NCBI RefSeq assembly: GCF_017114915.1
Contig: NZ_JAAUOE010000002.1
Span: 1-64,000, forward strand
Reading direction: 5' to 3'
Length of the DNA stretch: 64,000 nt
Source: Pseudomonas frederiksbergensis
GTDB lineage: Bacteria; Pseudomonadota; Gammaproteobacteria; Pseudomonadales; Pseudomonadaceae
Numbering within the stretch: position 1 is the first letter of the stretch; every line of letters begins with the position of its first letter. This document shows positions 51,990-63,444 of the stretch, piece by piece. A model generated the notes under the pieces. It had not been told where the DNA came from, did not search any database, and worked only from the letters and a program-made list of their open reading frames with translations. Position numbers and translations under genes: made by a program.

Positions 51990-54900
51990 TCACTGCGGGT
52001 TGGCACGGGTGCTGGAAAGCAACGACTTCAGGTTGGCAGCCTTTGGCTTGACCAGCCAGAAACGGCGCACGTAGTCATCAAGGTTTTCGGCGAGTTCACG
52101 ACCCCACTCGCTGTCGGTTTCCTCAACGTATTCGTTCAGCACGCGTTGCAGGTGGCTGCGGTAGGCTTCCATCGCCTCACCGCTGATCCGCTGGATTTCC
52201 ACCAGTTCGTGGTTGACCCGGTCAACGAAGGTGTTGTCCTGGTCGAGCACGTAGGCGAAACCGCCGGTCATGCCTGAGCCGAAGTTGTAACCGGTCTTGC
52301 CCAGCACGCAGACGAAACCACCCGTCATGTATTCGCAGCAGTGATCGCCCGTGCCTTCCACCACGGTGTGAGCACCGGAGTTACGCACCGCGAAACGCTC
52401 GCCCGCGGTGCCGGCGGCGAACAGCTTGCCGCCGGTGGCGCCATACAGGCAGGTGTTGCCGATGATGGCACTGTCCTGAGTCTTGTAGAGGCTGCCTTTT
52501 GGCGGAACGATGACCAATTTGCCGCCGGTCATGCCTTTGCCGACGTAGTCGTTGGCATCGCCTTCCAGGTACATGTTCAAACCGCCAGCGTTCCACACGC
52601 CGAAGCTCTGACCTGCCGTGCCTTTGAAGCGGAAGGTGATCGGCGCGTTGGCCATGCCCTGGTTGCCGTGTTTGCGAGCGATTTCACCGGAGATCCGCGC
52701 ACCGATGGAACGGTCGCAGTTGCAGATATCCAGAGCGAAATCGGCGCCGCTCAGGTCGTTGATCGCCGAGGTGGCCATGTCGACCATTTTTTCGGCCAGC
52801 AGGCCTTTGTCGAACGGCGGGTTGCGGTCGACCTGGCAGAATTGAGGCTTGTCTGCCGGGATGTGATCGCTGCCGAGCAACGGAGTCAGGTCCAGGTGGT
52901 TCTGCTTGGCGGTCTGGCCGTCAAGCACGTCCAGCAGATCGGTACGGCCGATCAGCTCTTCGAGGGAGCGCACGCCCAGCTTGGCCAGCCACTCACGGGT
53001 TTCTTCGGCGACGTAGGTGAAGAAATTCACCACCATGTCGACGGTCCCGATGTAGTGATCCTTGCGCAGCTTCTCGTTCTGAGTCGCGACGCCGGTGGCG
53101 CAGTTGTTCAGGTGGCAGATGCGCAGGTATTTGCAACCCAGGGCGATCATTGGCGCGGTGCCGAAGCCGAAGCTTTCAGCGCCGAGGATCGCAGCCTTGA
53201 TCACGTCGAGGCCGGTTTTCAGGCCGCCATCGGTTTGTACCCGGACTTTGCCGCGCAGGTCGTTGCCACGCAGGGTCTGGTGGGTTTCGGCCAGGCCGAG
53301 TTCCCACGGTGCGCCCGCGTATTTGATCGAGGTCAGTGGCGATGCACCGGTACCGCCGTCGTAGCCGGAGATGGTGATCAAGTCCGCGTAGGCCTTGGCC
53401 ACACCGGCCGCGATGGTGCCGACGCCGGCTTCTGCCACCAGTTTCACCGAAACCAATGCGTTCGGGTTGACTTGTTTCAGGTCGAAAATCAGCTGCGACA
53501 AGTCTTCGATCGAATAGATGTCGTGGTGCGGCGGAGGCGAAATCAGGGTCACGCCCGGCACTGCGTAACGCAGCTTGGCGATCAGACCGTTGACCTTGCC
53601 GCCTGGCAACTGACCACCTTCGCCTGGCTTGGCGCCTTGGGCGACTTTGATCTGCAGCACTTCAGCATTGACCAGGTATTCCGGCGTCACACCGAAACGA
53701 CCCGTGGCCACTTGCTTGATTTTCGAGCTCTTGATGGTGCCGTAGCGCGCCGGGTCTTCACCGCCTTCGCCGGAGTTCGAACGCGCACCGAGGCGGTTCA
53801 TGGCTTCGGCCAGGGCTTCGTGGGCTTCCGGCGACAGCGCGCCCAAAGAGATGCCCGCGGAGTCGAAGCGTTTGAGTACCGATTCCAGAGGCTCGACTTC
53901 GCTGATGTCCAGCGGCGTGTCGAGGGTCTTGACCTTGAGCAGGTCGCGGATCATCGACACCGGGCGGTTATCCACCAGTGACGTGTATTCCTTGAACTTG
54001 CTGTAGTCGCCCTGCTGCACTGCGGCTTGCAAGGTGTTGACCACGTCCGGGTTGTAGGCGTGATATTCGCCACCGTGGACGAACTTCAGCAGACCGCCTT
54101 GCTGGATAGGCTTGCGCGGGCTCCAGGCTTCGGCCGCCAGGGCTTTCTGCTCGGCTTCGATGTCGACGAAGCGCGCACCCTTGATGCGGCTTGGCACACC
54201 ACGGAAGCTCAGTTCGCAGACTTCTTCGGACAGGCCGATCGCTTCGAACAATTGTGCTCCGCGATAGGAGGTGATGGTCGAGATCCCCATCTTCGACAGG
54301 ATCTTCAACAGGCCTTTGGTGATGCCTTTGCGGTAATTCTTGAACACCTCATAGAGGTCGCCCAGCACTTCACCGGTGCGGATCAGGTCGCCCAGCACTT
54401 CGTAGGCCAGGAACGGGTAGACCGCCGAGGCACCGAAACCAATCAGCACCGCGAAGTGATGCGGATCGCGAGCGGTGGCGGTTTCCACCAGGATGTTGGA
54501 GTCGCAACGCAGGCCTTTTTCGGTCAGGCGGTGGTGCACGGCACCGGTCGCCAGCGAAGCGTGGATCGGCAGCTTGCCCGGGGCGATGTGGCGGTCACTC
54601 AGCACGATCTGGGTGCGACCGGCGCGCACGGCTTCTTCAGCCTGATCGGCGACGTTACGCACCGCCGCTTCGAGGCCGACGCTCTCGTCGTAGTTGAGGT
54701 CGATGATCTGACGCTCGAAGCCTGGGCGATCGAGGTTCATCAGCGAGCGCCACTTGGCCGGAGAAACGACCGGCGAGCTGAGGATCACGCGCGAGGCGTG
54801 TTCCGGCGACTCCTGGAAGATGTTGCGCTCGGCGCCGAGGCAGACTTCCAGCGACATGACGATGGCTTCACGCAGCGGGTCGATCGGCGGGTTGGTGACC

Positions 54901-56435
54901 TGCGCGAACTGCTGGCGGAAATAGTCGTACGGCGTGCGCACGCGCTGGGACAGCACGGCCATCGGCGTATCGTCGCCCATCGAACCGACCGCTTCGTAGC
55001 CTTGCTCGCCGAGCGGACGCAGCACCTGGTCGCGCTCTTCGAACGTGACCTGGTACATCTTCATGTACTGCTTGAGCTGATCGACGTCGTAGAACGCTGA
55101 ACCGTGGTCGTTGTCTTCCATGGTCGCCTGGATACGCAGGGCATTCTTGCGCAGCCATTGCTTGTACGGATGACGGGACTTCAAGCGGTTGTCGATGGCA
55201 TCGGTGTCGAGGATCTGACCGGTTTCGGTGTCCACGGCAAAGATCTGGCCCGGCCCTACGCGACCCTTGGCGATCACGTCTTCAGGCTGGTAGTTCCAGA
55301 CACCGATTTCCGAGGCCAGGGTGATGAAACCGTTCTTGGTAGTCACCCAACGCGCCGGACGCAGGCCGTTACGGTCGAGCAGGCACACCGCATAACGACC
55401 ATCGGTCATGACCACGCCGGCCGGGCCGTCCCACGGCTCCATGTGCATCGAGTTGTATTCGTAGAACGCACGCAGATCCGGGTCCATGGTTTCGACGTTC
55501 TGCCACGCAGGCGGAATGATCATCCGCACGCCACGGAACAGGTCGATGCCACCGGTGACCATCAGCTCGAGCATGTTGTCCATGCTGGAGGAGTCGGAAC
55601 CGACACGGTTGACCAGCGGGCCGAGTTCTTCCAGATCCATCAGATCATTGGTGAACTTGGTGCGACGGGCCACGGCCCAGTTGCGGTTGCCGGTGATGGT
55701 GTTGATCTCGCCGTTGTGGGCGAGGAATCGGAATGGCTGCGCCAGCGGCCATTTCGGCAGCGTGTTGGTCGAAAAGCGCTGGTGGAACACGCAGATCGAC
55801 GTTTGCAGGCGCTGATCGCTGAGGTCTGGATAGAAGGCGGTCAAATCCGCCGGCATCATCAGGCCTTTATAAATAATGGTCTTGTGGGAAAAGCTGCAGA
55901 TGTAGTGATCGACGTCGGCGGCGTTGGCCACGGACGAACGACGACGGGCGCTGAACAGCTTGATCGCCATGTCCTGATCACTCAGGCCTTCACCACCGAT
56001 GAACACTTGTTCGATCTGTGGCAGACGCTCGAGGGCCAGGCGGCCAAGGACGCTGGTGTCGATCGGCACTTTGCGCCAGCCGACCAGGGTCAGGCCTTCG
56101 GCCAGGATCTCGCGGTTCATGTTCTCGCGAGCGGCTTCGGCTTTGACCGGATCCTGGTTGAAGAAGACCATGCCCACGGCATATTGCTTGGGCAGTTCGA
56201 CACCGAAGGTTTCCTGGGCGATGGCACGCAGGAACACATCCGGCTTCTGAATCAGCAGACCGCAACCGTCACCGGTCTTGCCGTCGGCGTTGATCCCACC
56301 GCGGTGGGTCATGCAGGTCAGGGCCTCAATGGCCGTTTGCAAAAGGGTATGACTGGGCTCGCCCTGCATATGGGCTATCAGGCCGAAACCGCAGTTATCC
56401 TTGAATTCATCTGGTTGGTACAGACCTGCTTTCAT
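51990..56435 (-). CDS. gltB: Glutamate synthase (NADPH) large subunit
   Basis: GltB makes two glutamates from glutamine and 2-oxoglutarate. The 1481 residues start with a short propeptide that should be cleaved before Cys15 ([18 protein letters not shown]), the nucleophile of the glutaminase domain. The central domain, the FMN synthase domain ([38 protein letters not shown]) and the 3Fe-4S cysteines in [16 protein letters not shown] follow. The C-terminal GXGXG helix domain is intact. Confidence 0.98.
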   Translation of the reverse strand: MKAGLYQPDEFKDNCGFGLIAHMQGEPSHTLLQTAIEALTCMTHRGGINADGKTGDGCGLLIQKPDVFLRAIAQETFGVELPKQYAVGMVFFNQDPVKAEAARENMNREILAEGLTLVGWRKVPIDTSVLGRLALERLPQIEQVFIGGEGLSDQDMAIKLFSARRRSSVANAADVDHYICSFSHKTIIYKGLMMPADLTAFYPDLSDQRLQTSICVFHQRFSTNTLPKWPLAQPFRFLAHNGEINTITGNRNWAVARRTKFTNDLMDLEELGPLVNRVGSDSSSMDNMLELMVTGGIDLFRGVRMIIPPAWQNVETMDPDLRAFYEYNSMHMEPWDGPAGVVMTDGRYAVCLLDRNGLRPARWVTTKNGFITLASEIGVWNYQPEDVIAKGRVGPGQIFAVDTETGQILDTDAIDNRLKSRHPYKQWLRKNALRIQATMEDNDHGSAFYDVDQLKQYMKMYQVTFEERDQVLRPLGEQGYEAVGSMGDDTPMAVLSQRVRTPYDYFRQQFAQVTNPPIDPLREAIVMSLEVCLGAERNIFQESPEHASRVILSSPVVSPAKWRSLMNLDRPGFERQIIDLNYDESVGLEAAVRNVADQAEEAVRAGRTQIVLSDRHIAPGKLPIHASLATGAVHHRLTEKGLRCDSNILVETATARDPHHFAVLIGFGASAVYPFLAYEVLGDLIRTGEVLGDLYEVFKNYRKGITKGLLKILSKMGISTITSYRGAQLFEAIGLSEEVCELSFRGVPSRIKGARFVDIEAEQKALAAEAWSPRKPIQQGGLLKFVHGGEYHAYNPDVVNTLQAAVQQGDYSKFKEYTSLVDNRPVSMIRDLLKVKTLDTPLDISEVEPLESVLKRFDSAGISLGALSPEAHEALAEAMNRLGARSNSGEGGEDPARYGTIKSSKIKQVATGRFGVTPEYLVNAEVLQIKVAQGAKPGEGGQLPGGKVNGLIAKLRYAVPGVTLISPPPHHDIYSIEDLSQLIFDLKQVNPNALVSVKLVAEAGVGTIAAGVAKAYADLITISGYDGGTGASPLTSIKYAGAPWELGLAETHQTLRGNDLRGKVRVQTDGGLKTGLDVIKAAILGAESFGFGTAPMIALGCKYLRICHLNNCATGVATQNEKLRKDHYIGTVDMVVNFFTYVAEETREWLAKLGVRSLEELIGRTDLLDVLDGQTAKQNHLDLTPLLGSDHIPADKPQFCQVDRNPPFDKGLLAEKMVDMATSAINDLSGADFALDICNCDRSIGARISGEIARKHGNQGMANAPITFRFKGTAGQSFGVWNAGGLNMYLEGDANDYVGKGMTGGKLVIVPPKGSLYKTQDSAIIGNTCLYGATGGKLFAAGTAGERFAVRNSGAHTVVEGTGDHCCEYMTGGFVCVLGKTGYNFGSGMTGGFAYVLDQDNTFVDRVNHELVEIQRISGEAMEAYRSHLQRVLNEYVEETDSEWGRELAENLDDYVRRFWLVKPKAANLKSLLSSTRANPQ

Positions 56436-56785
56436 AGACGCTTTCTCACCAGGCTGCCTCTAATCGAGGCAAATTTCTTTTCAATTCAACCAGTTACCTT
56501 CCACGCCGAACGTACGCCAGCTTTGCGGGGGCAAAAGGGAGGTCATTGTACACACCGACACAGAGGCTCACAAATTTGACGACGAAATGTCGCAAATCCA
56601 TGTCGCATTTGTGAAAGGTTTAAAGCGATATGCTGTGCTAGTCAAAACTTTTTTAATTTTGACCGCAGCGACTCAAAGACTACTGTGACGCAGACACCAC
56701 AAGGCACGCGGTCTGTAGAGACGGCATGCACTTGCAGAAATTTTGAGGTGCTTGGAGAGGCGGCCTGGGTAAGGCCGCCGAATCT
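56436..56785. other. Spacer between damX and gltB with repeats and hairpins
   Basis: This 350-base stretch contains no gene. It holds a GC hairpin after damX (GGCGGCC/GGCCGCC, 56759-56779) and two direct copies of ATGTCGCA 13 bases apart (56587-56594, 56600-56607). These sit inside a larger imperfect hairpin with ends CACAAAT (56569) and ATTTGTG (56607-56613). The gltB promoter and leader must lie here. Confidence 0.6.
56617..56645 (-). promoter_or_regulatory. Candidate sigma-70 promoter for gltBD
   Basis: On the minus strand TTGACT (56645-56640) is followed after 17 bases by TAAACC (56622-56617). The -35 is good and the -10 poor. It would give a leader of about 175 bases that includes the ATGTCGCA direct repeats. 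Confidence 0.4.
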
Positions 56786-58423
56786 TCAGCGAGTTGTTGC
56801 CAGTTCCTGTTGGACGCTGGCGACAGTGCGAGGCCAAGGTTTACCAGCCTGAACCTTCGCTGGCAAGGCCTTGATGGCGGTAACGGCTGCATCGCGGTTG
56901 GCGAAGCTGCCGTAGGTGATGACGTAAAGCGGCTTGCCGTTGAGCACTTTCTTGAAATAACGGTACTCGCCGCCCTGCTCCTTGACGAAACTTTGCGCGG
57001 CCGATTCGGAGCTGGTGCCGAGGATCTGCACCACATAGTTACCCGGCGCCTGACCGGCGTACCAGCTGCCACCGGCGGCTTTGGCCACGACTGGCTTCTC
57101 GGCTGGCTTCTCGACAGGCTTAACGGCAGCGACCGGCTTGGCGGGGGCTGGGGCTGGTTTGGCAACCGGCGCAGGCGCTGGCTTGGCGGTCGCGACCTGG
57201 GTCGGTGCAGGCGTCGGCTTGGCGGTCGGTGTCGGTGTCGGCGCAGGCGTCGGCTTGGCGGTCGGTGTCGGTGTCGGCGCAGGCCCCGCCGGAACGCCTG
57301 CCGGCGGCGCAGTGGTGGTCACGGTCGGCGGTATGGCGCTGGAGCCTTCGACCGGCACGCCGTCATCGCCTTCGGTAATGCCACCGGCCGCTTCGGCCAG
57401 TGGACCACGCATCACCGGCTGCGAGTTACCGACCAACGGTAATGGCATCGGTTGTGAGTTACCAGCGAACTCCACGGCGGGTGCACCGCCGCTGTTAGGT
57501 TGTGGCGTGCCCTGGCCCAGCGGCAGTTGCGCCTGTTCGTTGGCAGGCACGCCGGTGGTCGGTGCTTTGCTGCGACCCGGCATCAACCAGGCGGCAGCTA
57601 CCGCGACCACGACAACGGCGGAAATCGCCAATACGTGTTTCTTCGGCATGTTGAACCCCATACTTGGACGCTTCACCGCTGAGCGGCTGGCAATCATGGC
57701 TTCGATCATTGCATCGCGGGCGACCTGGTTGATGTTGCCAGGCCAACCGTCGGAGCTTTCGTGAATATCAGAGATCTGATCCGCGGTGAAAAGTTCGATC
57801 CCCCGGCCGGCGCCTTCGAGACGCTGATCCAGGTATTCGCGGGTTTCTTCTTCGGTGTAAGGCTGCAGCTCGATGACGTGGAAACGTTCTTCCTCGAGGC
57901 TCAGTGCTTCAAGTTGAGCAATCAGCGAGGACTCGCCGAACAGGAACACGTGCGGACGTCCTTCCGGAGCACCGGCAGCCAGGGCCAACAGGGCCTCCAG
58001 CGCAGACTCGTCGAGTTGCTCGGCGTCATCCACCAGCAAATAGACTTCCTGCCCCGTGAGCGCAAGCTGTACCACTTGAGCCAGGATCGCGCCGATCTCG
58101 GCCTGCTCGACGTTAAGCGCCTGAGCCACCTGATACAGCACGCCAGCGGCATCGCTGGCGCCACGGGCGGAAACCACCACACTCTGCACTGACTGTTTGT
58201 TGGTGCTGGCCACCAGAGCCTGGCGCAACAAGGTTTTGCCGCTGCCTTGAGGGCCAGTGACCACCAGCAGCAACTGGCTGTAACGCGCCAGGTGATGCAG
58301 TTGTCCCAGCACCGGTTTGCGCTGGGCCGGGAAGAATTTGAAGCCAGGTACCCGTGGAGCGAAAGGGTCATGACTTAACTGGTAATGGCCGAGGAAAGCC
58401 TCGTCGGCATGCAAACTAGTCAT
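56786..58423 (-). CDS. damX: DamX-like SPOR-domain ATPase of the cell division machinery
   Basis: The 545-residue protein has an N-terminal cytoplasmic AAA domain with Walker A TGPQGSGKTLL and Walker B VYLLVDDAEQL (about 20-270) and a single helix at about 255-280 (HVLAISAVVVVAVAAAWLM). A long Pro/Ala/Lys-rich periplasmic linker follows, then a C-terminal SPOR domain (GNYVVQILGTSSESAAQ) that binds denuded peptidoglycan at the septum. DamX sits next to aroB in enteric bacteria and pseudomonads, as here. The linker contains a 12-residue tandem duplication. Confidence 0.9.
   Translation of the reverse strand: MTSLHADEAFLGHYQLSHDPFAPRVPGFKFFPAQRKPVLGQLHHLARYSQLLLVVTGPQGSGKTLLRQALVASTNKQSVQSVVVSARGASDAAGVLYQVAQALNVEQAEIGAILAQVVQLALTGQEVYLLVDDAEQLDESALEALLALAAGAPEGRPHVFLFGESSLIAQLEALSLEEERFHVIELQPYTEEETREYLDQRLEGAGRGIELFTADQISDIHESSDGWPGNINQVARDAMIEAMIASRSAVKRPSMGFNMPKKHVLAISAVVVVAVAAAWLMPGRSKAPTTGVPANEQAQLPLGQGTPQPNSGGAPAVEFAGNSQPMPLPLVGNSQPVMRGPLAEAAGGITEGDDGVPVEGSSAIPPTVTTTAPPAGVPAGPAPTPTPTAKPTPAPTPTPTAKPTPAPTQVATAKPAPAPVAKPAPAPAKPVAAVKPVEKPAEKPVVAKAAGGSWYAGQAPGNYVVQILGTSSESAAQSFVKEQGGEYRYFKKVLNGKPLYVITYGSFANRDAAVTAIKALPAKVQAGKPWPRTVASVQQELATTR
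57207..57278. repeat. 36-base tandem duplication in the damX linker
   Basis: A 36-base unit beginning GCAGGCGTCGGCTTGGCGG occurs at 57207-57242 and again at 57243-57278, with a partial third start at 57279. It encodes a Thr/Pro/Ala/Lys repeat of 12 residues, so linker length may vary between strains by slippage. Confidence 0.85.
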
Positions 58424-58433
58424 CGGGATCTTA

Positions 58434-59534
58434 TTAACCTTTAAGCTGAGCCAGGGTGCGGTAATCCGCTCCCAGCGTGGCCTGTAAAACCTCTTTCGGA
58501 TAATCGTCGGTCACCACTGCTTCACCCATATGGCGCAGCAGCACCAGGCGCAAACGACCGTCGATCACTTTCTTGTCAATTGCCATGTGTTCGAGAAAAT
58601 CGGCTTCAGTCATCTCTTGCGGCGGGATAACCGGCAGGCCGGCACGCTGGAACAGACGAATACCGCGATCGCGCTCCTGTTCGCTGATCCAGCCCAGGCG
58701 CGTGGACATTTCCAGAGCCATTACGGTGCCAGCAGCGACCGCTTCACCATGCAACCAGACACCATAGCCCATATGGGTTTCGATCGCGTGGCCGAAGGTA
58801 TGGCCCAGGTTCAACGTGGCACGCACGCCGGTCTCTTTCTCGTCGGCACCGACCACCGCAGCCTTGGCCGCACAGGAGCGTTCGATGGCGTAAGTCAGGG
58901 CGCTCTGGTCCAGCGCTCGCAGGCGATCGACGTTTTCTTCGAGCCAGGTCAGGAACGGTTCGTCGCAGATCAACCCGTACTTGATGACCTCCGCCAGCCC
59001 CGCAGACAGTTCGCGGGCCGGCAGGGTTTTGAGGGTGGCGGTATCGATCAGCACCACGTTGGGCTGATAGAAGGCGCCGACCATGTTCTTGCCCAGTGGG
59101 TGATTGATCCCGGTCTTGCCGCCCACCGAGGAGTCGACTTGCGACAGCAACGTGGTCGGCACCTGGATGAAATCGACGCCACGCTGGTAGCAGGCGGCCG
59201 CAAAACCGGCCATGTCACCGATCACGCCACCGCCGAGGGCGATCACCGTGGTGCGGCGATCATGCCGTGCGGTCAGCAGGCCGTCGAAAATCAGTTGCAG
59301 GGTTTCCCAGGTCTTGAAGGCTTCGCCGTCGGGCAGCACCACGGAAATCACCGAGAACTGCGCCAGACTGCGGGTCAGACGCTCGAGGTAGAGCGGCGCG
59401 ACAGTCTCGTTGGAGATGATCGCCACCTGCCGCCCGCGGATATGCGGGGCCAGTAGCTCAGGCTGATCCAACAAACCTTCGCCAATATGAATCGGGTAGC
59501 TACGCTCGCCTAGATCGACCTTGAGTGTCTGCAT
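58434..59534 (-). CDS. aroB: 3-Dehydroquinate synthase
   Basis: AroB catalyses the second shikimate step, closing DAHP to dehydroquinate with NAD+ and zinc. The 366 residues show [38 protein letters not shown] and the zinc-binding GHTFGHAIE. It lies between aroK (150 bases upstream) and damX (10 bases downstream). Confidence 0.97.
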   Translation of the reverse strand: MQTLKVDLGERSYPIHIGEGLLDQPELLAPHIRGRQVAIISNETVAPLYLERLTRSLAQFSVISVVLPDGEAFKTWETLQLIFDGLLTARHDRRTTVIALGGGVIGDMAGFAAACYQRGVDFIQVPTTLLSQVDSSVGGKTGINHPLGKNMVGAFYQPNVVLIDTATLKTLPARELSAGLAEVIKYGLICDEPFLTWLEENVDRLRALDQSALTYAIERSCAAKAAVVGADEKETGVRATLNLGHTFGHAIETHMGYGVWLHGEAVAAGTVMALEMSTRLGWISEQERDRGIRLFQRAGLPVIPPQEMTEADFLEHMAIDKKVIDGRLRLVLLRHMGEAVVTDDYPKEVLQATLGADYRTLAQLKG

Positions 59535-59684
59535 GTGTCCCCACAGTGAAGATGGAATCAGGCATCCTGCCTTGAGTTAACGAATTCCACGGCATCTGCT
59601 GGTGTGACGCCGTTCGGTAGGCATCCGCCACAACCTGGAGCGGCTGCGACAGGACGCCGAGGATAGCGCATTTCGCGCCGCGCA

Positions 59685-60203
59685 TTAACGGGGCGGTAGC
59701 TGCTGCAAGCGCTCGAGAATATCGAGCACCACCATCCGCGGTGGCCGCTCATCGGTTTCCACCACCAGGTCGGCTATTTCCCGATACAGCGGATCACGGA
59801 TCGCCAGCAAGTCCCGCAGGGTTTTGGCTGGATCGGCGGTACGCAACAGCGGCCGATTGCGGTCGCGAGCCGTTCGGCCGACCTGCTGCTCGACAGACGC
59901 ATGCAGATAGACCACCCGACCGCCAGCATGCAGCGCCCGGCGATTGGCTTCGCGCATCACCGCCCCGCCACCGGTCGCCAATACCACGCCGTCGGACGCG
60001 CACAGCTCGGCAATCATCGCCTGCTCGCGGTCACGAAAGCCCGGCTCGCCTTCTTTATCGAAAATCCACGGAATATTGGCGCCCGTGCGCAATTCAATTT
60101 CCTTATCGGAATCTTTGAACGGCAGGCGCAGCTCTTTGGCCAGCAACCGGCCGATGGTGCTTTTACCAGCCCCCATCGGTCCAACAAGAATCAAATTTCG
60201 CAC
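59685..60203 (-). CDS. aroK: Shikimate kinase
   Basis: The 172-residue kinase phosphorylates shikimate with ATP. It has the P-loop [15 protein letters not shown], the substrate-binding DSDKEIE and FRDREQ residues, and the [10 protein letters not shown] loop. It follows pilQ after four bases, so it is probably in the pil-aro transcript common in gammaproteobacteria. The 150-base gap to aroB shows no clear terminator. Confidence 0.97.
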   Translation of the reverse strand: MRNLILVGPMGAGKSTIGRLLAKELRLPFKDSDKEIELRTGANIPWIFDKEGEPGFRDREQAMIAELCASDGVVLATGGGAVMREANRRALHAGGRVVYLHASVEQQVGRTARDRNRPLLRTADPAKTLRDLLAIRDPLYREIADLVVETDERPPRMVVLDILERLQQLPPR

Positions 60204-60207
60204 AGAA

Positions 60208-62283
60208 TCAATGACTCACAGCAATCGCCTGATTGTTCATGATACGCGGAGTGAGAAAGACCAACAGCTCGGATTTTTTCTCCGAAACCACGTCACGCCG
60301 GAAAAGGCGGCCAAGATACGGCACATCGCCAAGAAATGGCACCTTATCTACAACCTTGCTCTGAGTATTTGAGAAAACCCCACCAATGACGATGGTCTCG
60401 CCATCGTTGACCAGCACCTTGGCATTGACCTCGTTTTTCTTGATCGGCGGCACGTCCTGCACTTTGTTCAGGTAGTCCGGCTCATCCTTGGTGACCTTGA
60501 CCTCCATGATGATGCGGTTGTCCGGGGTGATCTGCGGCGTCACTTCCAGGGACAGCGAAGCCTCCTTGAACGACACCGATGTGGCGCCGCTGGAGCTGGC
60601 TTCCTGGTAGGGAATCTCGGTGCCCTTGAGGATTTTCGCGGTTTCCTTGTCAGACGTGACCACCTTGGGCTGCGAGACGATTTCCCCGTTGCCGGTTTTT
60701 TCCATGGCCGACAGCTCAAGGTCCAGCAGCACATTGTCGGTAATGAAGGCGATGCCGATCCCCGAGGTGTTGGAGGAGGTTCCCAGGTCGACGAACGGCG
60801 AGTTGGTGCTGGTGCTGCCCGGCGTACCAACGGTGGTCGAGGAGCCGTTGACCCCGGAGGTATTCCAGTTACCCTTCTGCACCGAACCGCCCCAGCGCAC
60901 GCCGAGACTTTTGTCGTAATCGACGTTGGCTTCGACGATGCGCGCCTCGATCATCACCTGGCGCACGGGAATATCCAGTTGTGCAACGATGCGACGCAGT
61001 TCGTCGAGACGGTCCTGGGTCTGGTAGGCAATGATGTTGTTGGTCCGCTCATCGACAGTGATAGAACCTCTCTCGTCGATTTTCGCCTCGGCGCTGGTCA
61101 CCGACTGGAACAGCTTGGCGATATCGGCGGCCTTGGCGTAGTTGACCTGCAACAATTCGCGACGCAGAGGCGCGAGCTCGGCGATCTGCTTCTGCGACTC
61201 CAGTTCCTGACGCTCCCGGGCGGCGATTTCATCGGCCGGCGCCACCAGCAGCACGTTACCGATCCTGCGTTTATCCAGACCTTTGGTTTTGAGCACCAGG
61301 TCCAGCGCCTGATCCCACGGCACATTCTGCAGGCGCAACGTGATGCCACCCTGCACCGTGTCGCTGGCCACCAGATTGAGATTGGTGAAATCGGCGATCA
61401 ATTGCAGCACCGAGCGCACATCGATGTCCTGGAAATTCAGCGAGAGCTTTTCACCGCTGTAGGCAAAACGTTCGGCATTGCGTTTGTGCAAATCATCGAC
61501 AGTCATCGGACGGATGCTGATCGTCAGCTTGTTATCGGTCTGATAGGTCGAATAATCGAAGGCGCCGCTGGGTTCGATGCTGATAATGGCCCGGTCGCCC
61601 GTGACGCTGGCGTTGACGAACTGCACCGGCGTGGCGAAATCCTTGACGTCGAGGCGTACGCGCAACCGTTCAGGCAATTGGGTCTTGGTGAAACCGACGA
61701 TGATCTTGCCATCGCGCTCCTGGATGTCCGGGGCGATGGACGGATCCGACAAATCGATGACCACATTGCCTTCGCCCTGGGTGCCACGCTGGAAATCCAC
61801 GCCGCGAATGGCTTTGCCCACGGGCGCATTGACTCTGGCAGGCACCGGGTTCGCCATGGCGGTGCGCGGCACGCTGGCGATTGGCTTGGGCGTCTTGTTA
61901 CCGGCGCCCTCCCCGACGACCACGAACAGATTGTTGCCTTCGACGCGTGCGTTATACGGGGTCAATTGAGTCAGGCTGATGATCAGCCGTGCGCGGTCCT
62001 TGGCCTCCACCACCGTGGCGCTGCGGGCATTGCCGCCACCCAGGTCTCGACTCTTGTTCGCCAACTGGCTGGTGACCCCCGGCAGGTCCAGCGCAATCCG
62101 CGCAGGCTGCTCTGTCGTATAACCGTGAGGCTGGGGCGGTGGCCCATCGAACGATAACTTCAACTCGATACGGTCACCGGGCAGCGCGGCGACATCCAGC
62201 GCTTTGAGGTTGGCCGCCTGTACCATCGGCGACAGAAACGCTATCCATAGCGAAATACCGAAGGCTGAGAAAATCCTGTTCAT
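60208..62283 (-). CDS. pilQ: Type IV pilus secretin PilQ
   Basis: PilQ forms the outer-membrane pore for type IV pili. The 691 residues begin with a signal peptide (cleavage after MVQAA near 24). Two AMIN-type peptidoglycan-binding domains follow, then STN/N1 domains ([20 protein letters not shown]) and the secretin core ending [18 protein letters not shown]. It is fourth in the pilMNOPQ order, directly after pilP with a 13-base gap. Confidence 0.96.
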   Translation of the reverse strand: MNRIFSAFGISLWIAFLSPMVQAANLKALDVAALPGDRIELKLSFDGPPPQPHGYTTEQPARIALDLPGVTSQLANKSRDLGGGNARSATVVEAKDRARLIISLTQLTPYNARVEGNNLFVVVGEGAGNKTPKPIASVPRTAMANPVPARVNAPVGKAIRGVDFQRGTQGEGNVVIDLSDPSIAPDIQERDGKIIVGFTKTQLPERLRVRLDVKDFATPVQFVNASVTGDRAIISIEPSGAFDYSTYQTDNKLTISIRPMTVDDLHKRNAERFAYSGEKLSLNFQDIDVRSVLQLIADFTNLNLVASDTVQGGITLRLQNVPWDQALDLVLKTKGLDKRRIGNVLLVAPADEIAARERQELESQKQIAELAPLRRELLQVNYAKAADIAKLFQSVTSAEAKIDERGSITVDERTNNIIAYQTQDRLDELRRIVAQLDIPVRQVMIEARIVEANVDYDKSLGVRWGGSVQKGNWNTSGVNGSSTTVGTPGSTSTNSPFVDLGTSSNTSGIGIAFITDNVLLDLELSAMEKTGNGEIVSQPKVVTSDKETAKILKGTEIPYQEASSSGATSVSFKEASLSLEVTPQITPDNRIIMEVKVTKDEPDYLNKVQDVPPIKKNEVNAKVLVNDGETIVIGGVFSNTQSKVVDKVPFLGDVPYLGRLFRRDVVSEKKSELLVFLTPRIMNNQAIAVSH

Positions 62284-62296
62284 TATACGAGTTCCA

Positions 62297-62824
62297 CTAT
62301 GAGTGCTCTTTCAAAGGGATGGTCCGCGGCCGCTCCAGCCAGGCGCCCTCGCCATCGGGAACGATTTCGACCACTTCTACTTGTGAACCGCTGATGGCGA
62401 CGATTCGTCCATCGTTACGCCCCAGGTAATCACCTACTTTCAGCCGATGCACGCCGCCCGCCCCGCGTAGTAGCGCAAAGGAGCCGGCGGCATTGGAGAT
62501 CGTGCCGACCATTTCGAATTGCTCGATGTTGAAACCTTCGAGGTACTGCTTGACCCGATTGGGATCGGGCTTGACGTTGCGCGAGCCGTGCTTTTGGCCG
62601 GCCAGATCGACTTTGACCTGCCGGGAGAACGGGCTGCGCAGGTTGGCAGCGTTGTAGGTGAATGTCGGGTAAGACCGGAATGTCGGCGTTGGTTCAATCT
62701 TGCCGGGCGCACGCAGACGCACTTCGTTCAGGTAGGCGTCGATGTCGCTGAAACCATCGTCGCCGCCACAACCGGCCAGGACGACCAGGCACATAACCAT
62801 CGACAGACAACGAATCGGGCTCAT
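62297..62824 (-). CDS. pilP: Type IV pilus lipoprotein PilP
   Basis: The 175-residue inner-membrane lipoprotein has lipobox LAGC (MCLVVLAGCGGDDGF). A flexible linker follows, then a beta domain with GVHRLKVGDYLGRNDGRIV that contacts PilQ. PilP links the PilN/PilO dimer to the secretin. Its start overlaps the pilO stop by four bases (ATGA). Confidence 0.95.
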   Translation of the reverse strand: MSPIRCLSMVMCLVVLAGCGGDDGFSDIDAYLNEVRLRAPGKIEPTPTFRSYPTFTYNAANLRSPFSRQVKVDLAGQKHGSRNVKPDPNRVKQYLEGFNIEQFEMVGTISNAAGSFALLRGAGGVHRLKVGDYLGRNDGRIVAISGSQVEVVEIVPDGEGAWLERPRTIPLKEHS

Positions 62825-63444
62825 TTCTGCACCCCTTTGTCGTTGTAGCGGTAGGTCTTGGCAAGGATGCTCATGCGCAACTTCGGACCGCCATCGGGAT
62901 TGGCCGGCGCCAGGTCGAAGTCATGCAGGGTGACAATCCGCGGCAGCCCGGCCACGCCGCTGACGAAAGTGGCCAGATCGTGATAAGCGCCGGTGACGGT
63001 GATCTGGATAGGGAGTTCAATGTAAAACTGCTGGGTGACCTCCGGGAGCAGCTTGATTTCTTCGAACTCCAGGCCGCTGCCCAGACCGGTTCGGGTGATG
63101 TCCTCCAACAGGCCGGGCACTTCGGTGTCGCTGGGCAATTGCCTTAACAACACGCCGAAGGAGTTCTCCATTTCCTTCATCTGCTGGGTATACAGCTCCA
63201 GATTAGCCGCCATATGGGCTTTGCTCGCGAACTGCTCCTTGAGCGTGGATTCTTCCTCACGCTTGAGTTCCAGGTGGTTTTGCAGATCGCCGATCAAGAA
63301 GCTGTAGCCCAGGACCAGCACCAGAACCATGAGCAGAACACTCGCCAGAACCTTGATCGCCGCTGGCCAGGACCCCATGTTGTTGGTGTCCAGATCGTTG
63401 ATATCGATCTGGCGCAACCCTTCGAACCATTCGGACGGCCTCAT
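62821..63444 (-). CDS. pilO: Type IV pilus alignment protein PilO
   Basis: The 207-residue bitopic protein has one helix at about 30-52 (VLASVLLMVLVLVLGYSFL), a coiled coil and a ferredoxin-like periplasmic fold (LPIQITVTGAYHDLATFVSG). It pairs with PilN in the inner membrane. It overlaps pilN and pilP by four bases each. Confidence 0.95.
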   Translation of the reverse strand: MRPSEWFEGLRQIDINDLDTNNMGSWPAAIKVLASVLLMVLVLVLGYSFLIGDLQNHLELKREEESTLKEQFASKAHMAANLELYTQQMKEMENSFGVLLRQLPSDTEVPGLLEDITRTGLGSGLEFEEIKLLPEVTQQFYIELPIQITVTGAYHDLATFVSGVAGLPRIVTLHDFDLAPANPDGGPKLRMSILAKTYRYNDKGVQK

